A stretch of 64,000 nucleotides of DNA from Pseudisothecium myosuroides (GCA_951799445.1 OX637292.1:1553296-1617295), one strand, 5' to 3'. Shown: positions 34,885-46,372, counted from the first letter of the stretch. Notes: generated from the letters alone by a model not told the origin. A program made the numbers and translations.

Positions 34885-37063
34885 CGTCCTGCGCTTGGTC
34901 CCCCCGGGGGTTGGGAATCTTCTGGACTTTGAGAATCGTTTCTGGAAACGATTGAGCTTGCACTTCCATAGAAGGAGAGACGAAAGTTGGGTTTACATTT
35001 TACCTTGAAAACCAAACTCACGACTTATGAAATCCAAAAAGTGGAGGTGCAAAGTCCAAAATTTCCACCCACGTTCAATGAATACATGTAAAAATTGAAC
35101 TTTTGCTTTTAGGTTCACTAGTGTGCGATTTCTTGACCTCCTCTGGCTAATTTGGGATTCTTGATTTCATGTCTAAATAAATTCAAATTCTTTAAATCTA
35201 TTGTAATCATCTCACAATAAATAATTTGGTCCTCCATTTTCCTCTACAATAGGTGAAAAAGTTGTAAGCTAATGTCATCAATACAAGGAGACCTCCCCTA
35301 ACATATTCACCCACAATGTCCAACTACATTGATTTGTACCATTAATGAGGGTATAAAATTAGTTTCACTATGAAAATTAGGGCTTCACCTTATTGTGCCC
35401 AGTTATTGATGATTGTTGTGCATAGAACTTAAGAGTTTTTAAATTTTAAAAAAAATTCTCCATTTGTCCCCAATTAACTCCTAAAGGTCAAACAATCCTT
35501 ATAAAGGACGGTGGAAAATTTTTGTGCTTCCATTTGGTGGTCTTTTTTATCCAATTTTTTTTTAAGGGAGGGCAGTACAAAGTTTAGTATAATTTGGGCA
35601 AGTGAGCAGTAGGAGGAAATTGTTACATGACAATGTCGAGTCTTTAATTCCAATATATGTCCTCCTTGTTGAAAATTTTCAAGAAGTCAAAAGCATGGTT
35701 TAGCATCTCAATTACTTTTTTGTGCTTTGAGAACAATTAGCCCCACATTGATTTCCAAAAAATTGAGTATTTCCCCTCTCAAAATTATCAAATTTGGGCG
35801 AGATCGAAATGGAGAAGAACTTTTGATTGCATGGCCTACAATCTCCCTATACTGACATATTTATAAGGAGAAAAGTTAAATTCTGATAGGTGTATTTGAC
35901 CTATATATTTTATTCCAAAGAATATCAAGTTATTACAAACCTCCTAGTTCTAATATATTGTGTAGAACAAGGACTTTCCATCAAAGTCAACTCTCTCATT
36001 TTCATGGTAAACTCATATAATTTGAAGATTTAGACAATGAATATTTTTGCAAAATGACTTATTATGTGTTAATTCCTTGGTAATGTAGATCCAACGGCTT
36101 CACCATCATACTTTTGGAGAGTAAGGACACCAAGCCAAATTGGAATTTGGAGGTAGAAGTAGGTACAAAAATAGAGACCCAACTCGACTTCTAAATCCCA
36201 ACTACTATTTTGAATATAATTTTTTTTTAAAACATGTGAACCACCTTCATGGCTCGAATTATATCCAACTCTATCCAAAAGCAAATTTGTTGCTAAAAGT
36301 GCTCCCCAAATGACGTTGTGACTTTTTGATCCATTTTTTGGGCATTTGATTGATATAAGATATTATAAAAGAAACAAATTGGAACTTAGAATTGGAACAT
36401 TGACCTTCACAGTAAGAAATTCTAAGTCCCACATTTGTTATATATTATTCACCTTCTACAATCAACTCTAATAGTTTTACAAACTAATACTCCTCTGTTC
36501 CAAAATAAATCCAGGGGTTCCAGATATACTTGTTCCAAATTAAATTTAATGGCGCATGAAATTGGCTCTCTACAACTTAATTGACAATAACTAAAGCTAG
36601 TTCGAATACCTTGAAGCAAAAGAATCCGCGGATACCTTGCTCCACAAATTTTATAGCAATTAGATTCAAAACGCAATCTCTAACCAACCAAAGGTGACGA
36701 GTTCAACCCACAACTGTACAACAATTCCTACTAATAAATCTCTTATTGAGAATTTATTGGAATTGAATTACAAAACATTACCGGAATTAAATATATAAGA
36801 CTTCATTGGACTTCACTGCACTAGTGTTGCTTGAAGAATGATTCAAATTAATAGCACTAGAGCAATTCTCAAAAGGGAGGAAATTTGCCAATTTCATCGC
36901 TTGTTTTCAACATGTGCCACTATATGATTGACTTCCATTCTTTCACGCCTAGTGGGGTTGACTAGAAGCTACAATGACTACACAATCCCCTAAAAATAAG
37001 AGAAATTCTTGCATTAATCTAGTCATTTCTAAGAAAAACGGATTTATGGGGTACTTGTTGTGC
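34885..37063. other. AT-rich intergenic DNA, nothing recognised
   Basis: No gene, terminal repeat or RNA gene is recognised on either strand. The open frames at 36069-36284 and 36449-36676 on the minus strand are short, AT-biased and without domain or splice context. Confidence 0.55.
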
Positions 37064-38239
37064 CATTCAATTTTTTTTGCATAACATAGCATACAATTAA
37101 CATTTTTGTCTTGTGTAATTAACATTCACTTCTTACGCAATTCCAATCAAACATACCAAATTTCAATTTTAAAAAAAAAAAATCCATTTTGGATGAATTA
37201 TTTCATTTAATATTCATCGTTTTACATGATAATTGATTGAAAAACATTGCTGATGATTTTTTTAAAATTTGATTGTATAGATATGTAGGAGACATCTCAT
37301 ATGCACATTTTTCCTTCAACAAGCATCTCCAAAAAAGTTTCAAAATTCCTTCTATAGAGATTTCAATGTTAAGGTAACAATATCACTACAAAAACATGGA
37401 CACAAACGTGATTGCAAAATAATGACTTCATGTCCAATGTGACTAGCAAATAACTGGCGTTGCCTTATTGCACCATTGCTGCTAAGCTCACATCGCTTCT
37501 AACCTGATAGCGCTCGAGTCATTTTGGAGTCGTAAGTACAACTTCAGGACAAAGACTCCACAAGAACATAATTTTCTGTTCACAACGTGGTCAACTGAGT
37601 GACATGGATACAGTGACTAATAATGTAGTGGCCCTAGTTAACTACAAAATGACTAGGAGTCATTTATTGTTTTTGTACTTCACTGTAGGGCGATTACGTA
37701 ATGACTTCCGCATTACTTGCGGTTGAGTGATTCACTAGTCAGCTTCAGAAAGTGATGGAAAGAAAAAAGCTTCTATTTTCTCTATCATTTTCTTTCTCTA
37801 TCATATTCTTTCTCTATTTGTTTCACTTCTTCTTTATTTAAATAAAATAAAATAATCCTTTTTTCTCTTCTTCTCCCTTCTCCTCTTCTGTATCTTCTTA
37901 TTTTTTTTACTTTTTTACTTATTTGTTTCATTAAGTGTAATTTTCTTCAACTTATTCTTAGAAGAGAAATTATTTCTCTCTTTTTGACATTTTTGCTAAG
38001 CTTTTTCTTTTTTGTTTTTCACTTTTTATAATTTTTTTCCTTTTTATCTTTTTGTCTTATCTTCTTTGTTTCATTGAATCTTTTTTTATCTTTCTAATTT
38101 TTTTATTCTTTTTTTATGTTTTTAAAAAAATAAAAAAATAAAAAATTTACCCTTTTCTTTTAAATCATGCATTCCCGGTGGCCTTTTTGCTATGTTAGTG
38201 TATATTGTTCTCTCAGTCAAGGTCAACTTCACGGTTCAT

Positions 38240-39168
38240 TTAACCCCTAAAGGACCAAGGCCTTTTTTCTGCCAAAAAACACTCAAAATTGCCATATCTA
38301 TAGCAAAGAGTAAAAAAAATTGAAAATTGTTTTTTTTTCATATCTAACCATATGATCTTACACCTAACTATATGAGAGTGTGTGGAAAAAATTTCAGAAT
38401 TTTTGACAGCACAGATTGCAAGATATTTGCATTTAAAGTGAAAAAACAAGTTTTTCAACACATTACGGGACTGGATTTTTTGACTTTAAACATTTTTAAC
38501 TTAAATTTTTTGCACTACAGAGTTTTGATCTTTAAATCTTTATAGTAGAGAATTGAATTGAAAGTCTAGGAAAAATATAAAAAAATAAAATAACCTAATT
38601 ATCATTCTTAAAAAAATTGTTAAGTAGAAGTAGGTACAAAAGAGAAGGAAAATCTAAAATATTCATATACATTAAATGGAATTAAAATGCACTAATCCCA
38701 ATGGTGAGACTATTCTAGCAAGTGAACTAAACCATGAAAAAAAAATTTAATTTTTAAAAATTGCATTTAGAAATGAATCCTACAAGTTATTTTTATCAAG
38801 AAGTTACTCTAACTGCCCAAAAAACAAAATATCCATAACTTTCTCAGAACAAATCCAAATGAAATGAATCAAAGATTCTTAGATAGACAAAAATATAATC
38901 TATGAGAAAAAAACATTTTTAAAAAAATTCAAATTTTTGCAATTTTTTTTTTGTTGCCCGGGCTGTCGCCTATCCCTTGTTTTGAGCTTATTTGGTCATA
39001 ATTATTGTTCTCGGGCACTGATTGTGAAAAAATTATATTCCCACAAAGCTTATCAGTTTTTCTATTTCCAAAAAAAAGTTTTAAAAATCATGACAAAATT
39101 TCAACCCATAGGTACCTGCCCAAAAATGCATTTGTCCCTCGAAGGGACAACGGTCCTTTAGGGGTTAA
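38240..39168 (+). mobile_element. TTAA-flanked piggyBac-type MITE, group A copy 3
   Basis: TTAA lies at 38240-38243 and 39165-39168. It starts CCCCTAAAGGACC and ends GGTCCTTTAGGGG, a clean inverted repeat of at least 12 bases. At 929 bases it is collinear with the copies at 4988 and 7695, in the same orientation. It is inserted inside CACTA-like element 3 and is therefore younger than that element. The cleaner termini support a more recent insertion than the 7695 copy. Confidence 0.85.
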
Positions 39169-39800
39169 ACTCCTATCATTATAGCAACAATGATTTTCTG
39201 TCCATTTGCACCATTGTCTTTATATTACTTCCAAATTGTTCATATGATTCAAAATTGACAAAAGTCCCAATATATATACATGAAGGTATTCTGACAGTGC
39301 TAGAGGCAGTTGTTAAGTCCCGCGTCCCCCTCATAGGGACAACAACTATGTCTCTCCAATGCCACTGCAAAATGACTTTCCGAGATTGTAGAATGATTGC
39401 ATGAGCAAAATGAGTTGAAAATGTCTCAAACTACTATGTACCTATTCTACTATTGCTTTTGCTCCCTGCACATTGTGCAATTTTCAAACATCATGCTTAC
39501 CTTTCATCACACTTTTCCTACATCTATAGTACATTTTCATGTACACCATATACAATGAGAATAGTCAAAATTCAAAAAGGATGTTAGAAAATGTCAAAGA
39601 AAATATCCTTTCCAATCCCTTTCTCAAATTTGTCTATAACTCTTGATTTGAGACTTGAAATCTAAAACAAATTTTTGGAGATGAAAGTCAAATTAATTTT
39701 CCACCCTTTTCTAGTTCAAATTTTTTTGAAAAAAAATTAATGTACTCTACCTAAATTAGGTTTAAATTGTTACTTGTAATATAATTCTTGTGTATTACAT

Positions 39801-39900
39801 ATCCCACATGGTTTGTCTTGCCTCCTACCACCCCACTGGTATAAAGGACTTGCCGTTTCATCTCATTACACTCACTTATTAAGTGGCTTTGGAAGCCATG
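39801..39900 (+). promoter_or_regulatory. USE-TATA module (snRNA-promoter-like) with downstream stem-loop
   Basis: ATCCCACATGG (39801-39811) closely resembles the upstream sequence element of plant snRNA genes (RTCCCACATCG). A TATA box, TATAAA, follows 28 bases later (39840-39845). About 40 bases further on is the hairpin-forming GTGGCTTTGGAAGCCATG. Related modules occur at 34023-34068 and its mirror in the palindrome, at 23045-23088, and on the minus strand at 25526-25482. Transcription from it is an inference. Confidence 0.5.
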
Positions 39901-41066
39901 CAATACATATGCCACATATGGTGTATTGTATATTGTGTATGGTGTATCTTTGTAGAACTTTGAAAGTACAAGATGACTACTCCCTATGCAATTGTCATTA
40001 CTTTCCTTTCTGCACACATTGCCACAACTTGAAAACGATAGGAACATGATTTTCGACATCTTTAGGGAGTGACTTGAACCCTAAAGCCAAATCACTTCAG
40101 AAAGACTACGGAATGATTTGCCACGTGGCAGTCCACCAAAATGACTAGCCACGTACCAAAATATATTCTGTGAGGCATGACTCAGTAACAACTTCTAAAT
40201 GACTCAAATGCGACAGCTTACGTGTATGTCCACGACAGATTCATTATGGGTCATCCATGACTAGACCACAATTGCTAATGACTGGACATGTGGATGTCCA
40301 CATTAGCAGCAAGATATGCGCTTTCTACATGGCAGCACAATAGCCATTTTCTTTACCCTCTTTTCTTCATCAAGTGTAACCCGAAACCTTTCTCATCCAT
40401 TTCTACATCCAAGGCAACAATGGATGGTGATAATACACCCCAAGTCATTTACATAAATGACTTCTCCACAATGACTTCATAAGCCTAATTCATTTTGCAG
40501 TTGAAAGTGTCCACAATGACTTCTGTGCAATCACTTTTTGCAGTCATTTTTGTACTCATTTTTTTGTGGTGTATCCATTCTATGTAAAATTGATATTTCT
40601 TTATTGTAATTAGATTTTGCTATTTGACCCTCACAAGGTAACTGATTTTGTACATTTGAGCATGATGGTACAATTACCTTGCCAAAATCTAGTTAAAATT
40701 CAGAAATATCTATTTCACATAATTTGGACGTGGTGACCCCAACATTGAAATTTCTATAGAGGGAAATCCCGAAAAAAATTTGGAGATGCTTGTTGAGGGA
40801 AAAATGTGCATATGGATGTATGGCCTACATACCTATGCAATCAAATTAAAAAATTTCATCACCAATGTTTTTTAATCAATTATCATGTAAAACAATGAAT
40901 ACTAAATGAAACAATTCATCAATAATGAAGTTTTGTTTTTTTGAAATTGAAATTTGGTACACTTGATTGGGACTGTATAAAAATTGAATGTTAATTATGC
41001 AAGACGAAAAATGCCAATTGTTTGCTATATTACGCCAATTTTTTTGAATGACATAACAAGACAATT

Positions 41067-42960
41067 CATAAGATTATTGGACCCAACTATATAGTACTGT
41101 ACAATCAAAGGAAGTTGGAATTTGACCTTGAACCGGGACTTAAAAAGTTGGGACTTGGCCTAAGTCTAGTCCGTGTATTTGGAGATTCAGTGATAACATC
41201 TGTCATTGTCGTTGATGTATTTTATCAGCGTGATAGATTTTTCCACCAATTCAGGCTTCACGCGAGGTCCCTCAATTAGTTTTTCTCTAGTCGGTAGGGA
41301 AAGAAGACGGAGAGAGCCACGAACTGATGAGTGAGCATGTAAGGTAGCAACACCCATAACCCTTAGTGTACCCATAGTTGATAGTAGAGTTTCCATAAAG
41401 TGTCTTCAAATGTACCTTGAAACCGTGCCCAATGCTTAATTGTGGTTGGTGGGCTCTGATTTTTTTAGATTTTGGTTCTAGAATCAAGGCAGATTTACTA
41501 GAGTGTGGTTTAGGGTGCCCTAGGGAGTTGTACTTTGAAAATTCATAGAAAATAGATGACTTATCCAAAAATTCTATTTTTTTTTTTGAAAATTCATGAT
41601 TTTTAGTTGCTAATACTAAAAAAACATCATTTCTACAAAAAGGTGTCTCCAATTATGCTGAATTGCTTATTTTGACGGTTATGGATGTTGCTACCTTAAG
41701 CCGAGTTCATAGTATGAGTTTACAGTATGAGTTTACAGTATGAGCTCAAAGTATGAGCTCACAATAAGAGTTGACAATATGAATTCTTATAAACTTCACA
41801 GTATGAATTCACAATATGAATTGGACCAGTGTGATTTCATATGAATTTGCATTACCTGGTCTAACATCATTAGTTTGCTATATTCATTAAATATTTTTTT
41901 AAATATTTTTCCATGATATAGTCAACATTTTATATTCTTAGGTGCACCTCTGTTTTCCATAATTAAAAACATCTAAATAAAATGTAATTTTTTCCTAGAT
42001 AAATTCTTTGCAAAAATCATACTCCATAGTATTTAAAAAAAATGCTTATCATACTTTGAAATTTTAGCAGAAACAGAGATAATAGTGGTAAGTTAACATT
42101 GTGATCTAATTGGTACACTTTTTGAGCTCATATAAAAATAATTTTAGAAAAGAAAAGTTCAAATGTGTTTCATAATAGGCTTTCAAAAATTCTATTAAAA
42201 AATTCTATTATGTTAGATTACATCTATAAGAATTTTAAATTATGTAAAAAGGGTAAAAATAACTCCTCTCTTTTCTATTTTTGAAACAAAATAAAAAGAG
42301 GAAAAAATAAAAAAATAAAAAAATAAACTATGCTTCTTTTTTTGAAATAGGAAAAAAGGAAGAGAAAGAAAAACATTCATGCTTTTATATTTTTTTAATT
42401 GAACATTAAGAAAATCCAAGAACACATGAATTGGAAATTAGGCCCTAGAATTCAACCCAAGGGCTTTACATTTACTGGGGCCAGATGGAAGAACTGGGGC
42501 CGGATTGAAGGCAAGTCCGGCCAGCCTTCCATCCGGCCCCAGGCCAAGTATAAAGCCAGTTTAACTTTGCACTCCGAAGAAGGATTCAGGGATTCCTGGA
42601 TTGAATTAGAAAGATGGCTTGATGGTTTGCAGTCTGGCGACTCCATGCAAGGAACGGCGCGTCAGGTAGCTTGTTGTCCACTTCATTTGCAGCCAGCTAG
42701 TTTTCACTTCTTGAACACACATCCAGCCACTTCAATTCAGTTTCCCGATCCAGAGCACATGAGCATATCAATCGGACCTAGTTGGACGATGACTGCTCCA
42801 CTGACTTCAGCTCGTTGAAGCCCCGGCTAAAATAGCTCAGGCAATTCTCAGTGAATCTAACTTCAAGATGCATGTTTGCGACGCACTGCAGAGCTCTTGA
42901 TTTGGCTAGCTCCTGCTGGTGCTCACTCGTACTGGTGCCTCCTTCTCTTCCCTAGGCTTG
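41067..42960. other. intergenic DNA with a less AT-rich island at 42.45-42.96 kb
   Basis: No gene is confidently recognised. The island from 42450 has higher GC and a 139-codon plus-strand frame (42399-42818) that I cannot assign. It contains the short inverted pair GGGGCCAGATGG / CCATCCGGCCCC (about 42478 and 42529), so part of it may fold. A 13-base minisatellite lies at 41700-41822. Confidence 0.45.
41700..41822 (+). repeat. 13-base minisatellite (AGTATGAGTTTAC type)
   Basis: About nine tandem units derived from AGTATGAGTTTAC are visible, with the later ones drifting to AATATGAATTCAC. The period is 13 bases in the well-preserved part. No gene or transposon boundary coincides with it. Confidence 0.75.
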
Positions 42961-43147
42961 TCAATTAACATTTCCGAGCAACATCGCCACCAGCAACAGC
43001 ACGATGCGTGAAAGAATGTTGTTGTTTCCTGGAGGCGTTTTGAAGGTGGGATTCACCGATTGAACGCCAGAGGGCGCCACCATTTGGTATGCCCAAACAA
43101 CGCCATAGAACATTGTGGTGTAGGTGGCGGACAGGGTGATTGCACAC
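42961..43147 (-). CDS. possible last exon of an unrecognised gene, hydrophobic C-terminus
   Basis: On the minus strand an acceptor-like AATAGTACAG at 43148-43157 opens a 62-codon frame to a TGA at 42961. The translation contains TTMFYGVVWAYQMV and ends with NNNILSRIVLLLVAMLLGN, so it would have a hydrophobic tail of the kind seen in membrane or GPI-anchored proteins. It has coding-like composition in an AT-rich neighbourhood. I do not recognise the family, and no upstream exon was found. It may be a gene fragment. Confidence 0.3.
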
Positions 43148-43869
43148 CTGTACTATTTGTTGCGTTTTGCAATAATACTCATGAGTTTTTCTGGAGTACT
43201 TTAAAATTAGAAAATTAATTTTTAAAAAAATTAAAAAATATGGTCAATGTATGCACCTTTAAGATGAAGGTAACCACCAAAGGAAATTCATTAAAAAATT
43301 CTCTAAGTAGGAGAACTAGAAAAGTGCCAAATCTTAAGAAAATACATACTTTGATGTTTTAATTAGTAGAAAATAGGAAAAAACTTAAATAAATAAAATA
43401 AAATTTGGCCATTTGTGGCAACTCTATGGAGATGGTCATTCACCAAAAAAATCACCAAAATAATTTTTTACATGCTTCAAAATGCTAGTAGAAAGGGACT
43501 CAATTTGTGGACTTCTATACCACACAAAATTAAGTATTTTTAGAATTCCTTTGGACAATAGCTACAAGTCTACTAGAAGACCATCTCTACCAAATTTCAG
43601 CTCCAAATTCGTTTTTATGGGTACTAAATAGTACTAAAAACCTCCAAATTGGCATTTGTGACATAATATTGGGGCCTATTATTAAATAGTAAAAAAAAAT
43701 TTAAAAATTCCAAAAAAATAGACAAGGTGTATAGTAGTCATCAGTACCTTGTCTATGAATTTTGAATCATTTGGAGTCAAAACCCAAGAATTATGGCCAA
43801 AAAACTAATCAGCACAAGACGTGTGACAAAAGATAGTACAAGTGTTTCATGCAATCACCCGACAGGTCT

Positions 43870-44262
43870 ATGACCTTGAGCAACCAGGCCAACCTCACCT
43901 TGTCTGTTCAGGGAGATCTTCAAGTGTCCGACGTCGACGCGGGTGGACAGGTCATCGTGCGTGGACGTCTAAAACGGCGAATGTGAGTATTCTTCACAAT
44001 ATTCAATGATAGAACTATGTCTTTGAATTGTTATTAAGGTTTCTTGGAATGCGAGCTTCTAGTAAAAAATTATTTTGTTATTTATGTCAATGTGCAAGTC
44101 TTTCTCTAAGAAAGTCTCTCCACGTGGAGCATATCGTTTCATATCCGTGCTGCTGTGCACTTTGCAATGACCATGGCGAGCATTCGAGACACGGGGAACC
44201 TCGTGCTTGTCAACGATGCCAATGGTGCACTAATAATCTCTCAGCAATCTGGCAGGTCATAT
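43870..44262 (+). pseudogene. fragment resembling a G-type (bulb) lectin domain
   Basis: Two segments in one frame resemble the B-lectin repeat. The first (43870-43981) includes ANLTLSVQGDLQVSD. The second (from 44173) includes ASIRDTGNLVLVNDANGAL, which matches the D-x-GNLVL-x-D signature of mannose-binding bulb lectins and plant G-type lectin receptors. Between them lies an AT-rich stretch starting with a donor-like GTGAGT (43982) that could be an intron. No signal peptide, PAN or kinase domain is visible around it, so this is at best a truncated relic. Confidence 0.45.
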
Positions 44263-44367
44263 AGTAAGCTTGCCAATCATCGCACAGGCAAAATTCAAAC
44301 CCCGCTTCTCTACATAAATATAGAGACTTGCATGTTTTGAAATTTGGCATGATTATTAAATGTCATG

Positions 44368-45309
44368 TTAACCCCTAAAGGTCCAAACACCGTTTTTTGA
44401 CAATATAGCGATTTTAGGCAGCTCACTACGAGTGGAGTTTTTATTTTTTTTCTTTGAAATTTTCACACAAGATGTGCCCGAGGAGTATCTTTAAGACCCA
44501 AAAATTTTCATAACTTTTGACTACATGGTTAAAAAGTTATTGTATGATATGTAATTTTTGGTGCACGGTGGGCAGCCCGGGCAACTCAAAAAAATTCTTT
44601 AAAAATCAATTTTTTTTAAAATAAAAATTTGAAATTGGTTCTTTAGATTTATATGTACATGGAAAGCTTTCAATCATTCCATTTGGATTAATGAGTCAAA
44701 AGTTATGAGGATTCTTAGTTTGAGGGTAGTTATGGAATCTCTACTCTAAAATAAACTTTGAAGTCCTTTATTTCACTCAATTTCCAATATTTTTGAAAAA
44801 AAATAAAAACATTGGATGTAGATTATTTATTACAACATTACAACCGTTGGGATTGGCATTTTTCAATTCCATAAATAAATTCTTAACAATTTGGTGTTTT
44901 TAATCATTCTCTATTTTTTTCTACTTACTATTTTTTTCCTATATGTTGTGCAATTCCAAATGATCTGAAAATTTTCAAGCATGTAGCCAACTTGCCTATA
45001 AGAATGAATCCAAAGAGTAACCACCATTTTGGGCATTTTTTCATACAAATGTGACCTTGTGAAGTGCAGCTGGCCGGATTTTCGTAGGGACAAAAAAGGG
45101 TTTTTGTCAATTCAAACGCTAATATCTTCCAATCCGCATGGTGGAAAATTCTGAAATTTTTTCCACATCTTCTCAAACCAGTGTTCTATAAGATCTTATG
45201 GTTACATGTGTCCAAAAATGTTTTTTTTATAAAATTTGGTACTTGTATTAGAAGTGGCAGTTTTGGAGCGGTTTTGGTGAAAACATAGTCTCAGACCTTT
45301 AGGGGTTAA
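44368..45309 (-). mobile_element. TTAA-flanked piggyBac-type MITE, group B copy 2
   Basis: TTAA lies at 44368-44371 and 45306-45309, with termini CCCCTAAAGGTCC and GACCTTTAGGGG. It is inverted relative to the copy at 9526-10446. Its intact termini show that the 9526 copy has lost its left end by point mutation. The 82-codon minus-strand frame (44928-45176) parallels one in the other copy, sharing KCPKWWLLFGFIL, but its first half differs. I attribute it to repeat ancestry. Confidence 0.83.
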
Positions 45310-45722
45310 GATTCACCTTCAAAAAACAAAATGTAAAAAGATTTCTTCCTACAAATTTTATTGCAATTTGAAAGTGATGAAGCTCAAATCTAGTTTAAAA
45401 TTCCTTTCAACCAATCACCGCACAGTGTGAGGTCATTGGGCGGCGATACAAAATTTTGTTCTCATCACAATTGAATTGGTAGTTGAATTGTACGGTTACT
45501 GTTTGGTCATTGGAGGGGTGGTTGCACGGTTAGTGTTTGGTCATTGGAAGGTGTTGTTGTGTGGTGATTGGAAGTGTGCGATAAATGGCCGGTTTACTCT
45601 GTGTCAATATTCACAAATGGATAAGGCCCAAATTCAATACTGGCCCAACTCCATAACCGCATCCTCCTATGTTCTCAACATCCGCCGGCGTTTTCCAAGT
45701 AGCATTGCTGAACGGAACAGAT

Positions 45723-45887
45723 AGCGTTAAGAGTCGGGCTTGCTGATTCGGGAGGTTTGCTGGTCAAATTGGGAGGCCGAATGCGCAGCAAGAGAGGCGC
45801 TGCTGATTCTGTCACCGAATCTTCCGCCCTGGCCGATTCTACCATTTGCACAAGGAACACGAGGGGGAACGCCCAACTCTTAACGCT
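45723..45887. repeat. 165-base segment bounded by a 17-base inverted repeat
   Basis: AGCGTTAAGAGTCGGGC (45723-45739) is repeated inverted, with one mismatch, at 45871-45887. The interior is GC-rich and unrelated to the other families. No clear direct repeat flanks it, so it could be a small MITE or a folded transcript segment. It directly abuts the stem-loop at 45891-46000. Confidence 0.55.
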
Positions 45888-45890
45888 AGG

Positions 45891-46000
45891 GAACGGGCTG
45901 CATGCTGTGGATTCTGCAACAGCGCGCGGTCACAGGTCTCACCCTTCGGGCTCGCCCAGTGCCGCTTGCTGCTGCAGAATCCGCAGCATGCAGCTCGTTC
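45891..46000. repeat. 110-base GC-rich stem-loop
   Basis: The outer 38 bases on each side (GAACGGGCTGCATGCTG... and its near complement ...CAGCATGCAGCTCGTTC) pair over at least 33 positions. Two of the differences read as G-U wobbles in RNA on the plus strand. The loop is about 35 bases. The size and pairing would suit a small-RNA precursor, but a transposon remnant is at least as likely. Confidence 0.5.
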
Positions 46001-46372
46001 TCTAGTACAATTAAGTCCAAGAGGTGCAGCCCGGGCTTTGCAAGTAGCGTTCTGGTGCATCAACGAGAAGTTGCATCTGCGCCTGTCCATGAACAAGGTC
46101 GTGCGGATGCTGCAAGAGCCTGCTCTCCATCCCGCTCCCTGTGCAACAGCCCACTCGCTTGGATAACTTGGTCTCCTGCAACGTCGAAGGCCTCAGCTGA
46201 GGGCCAGGAGCTGTACTCAGTCAATAGCATAGACCAATCAAACAAGATCACAATGATTATTTTTCTAGTCACATGATCTGTAGAGTACACGGGCACATAT
46301 GTTACAAATGGGCTGCTTTCTCAAAATTTAGTGCCATTTGCATCCTACATAAAGCAGTGTCACAGGGAATAA

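Larger units (their letters stand above)
37384..40571. mobile_element. non-autonomous CACTA-like transposon 3 containing a nested MITE
   Basis: It is flanked by TAT at 37381-37383 and 40572-40574. The left end is CACTACAAAAACATGG and the right end, read inward, is CACCACAAAAAAATGA. Many TGACT/AGTCA words crowd both ends. On the left they occur near 37424, 37441, 37518, 37610, 37648, 37702 and 37735; on the right near 40068, 40141, 40179, 40199, 40258, 40281, 40443, 40457, 40470, 40518 and 40545. This is the subterminal arrangement expected of transposase-binding sites in CACTA elements. A group A MITE (38240-39168) is nested inside. A T/C-rich tract fills 37770-38150. No transposase is present. 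Confidence 0.85.
37064..41066. repeat. older foldback element, split by a CACTA insertion
   Basis: An inverted repeat has a left arm at 37064-37380, continuing after the CACTA insertion at 40575-40620. The right arm is at about 40676-41066. Matching landmarks in order include GTGCCATTCAA against the complement at about 41050, TTACATGATAATTGATT at 37222 against 40876-40892, and CTATAGAGATTTCAATGTT at 37355 against about 40746. The uninterrupted right arm serves as the empty site: removing the CACTA element and one TAT from the left arm restores colinearity without a gap. The arms are clearly more diverged than those of the palindrome at 33757-34884. Confidence 0.8.

Noticed and set aside
34667..35008. 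100-codon frames on both strands in the palindrome.
   Set aside because: They arise from the GC-rich inverted arms, read in opposite senses, and show no domain.
36640..36725. A tRNA or tRNA-derived SINE suggested by box-like words GGTTAGAGATTG and GAGTTCAACCC.
   Set aside because: The two words lie on opposite strands in the wrong order, and no cloverleaf can be drawn.
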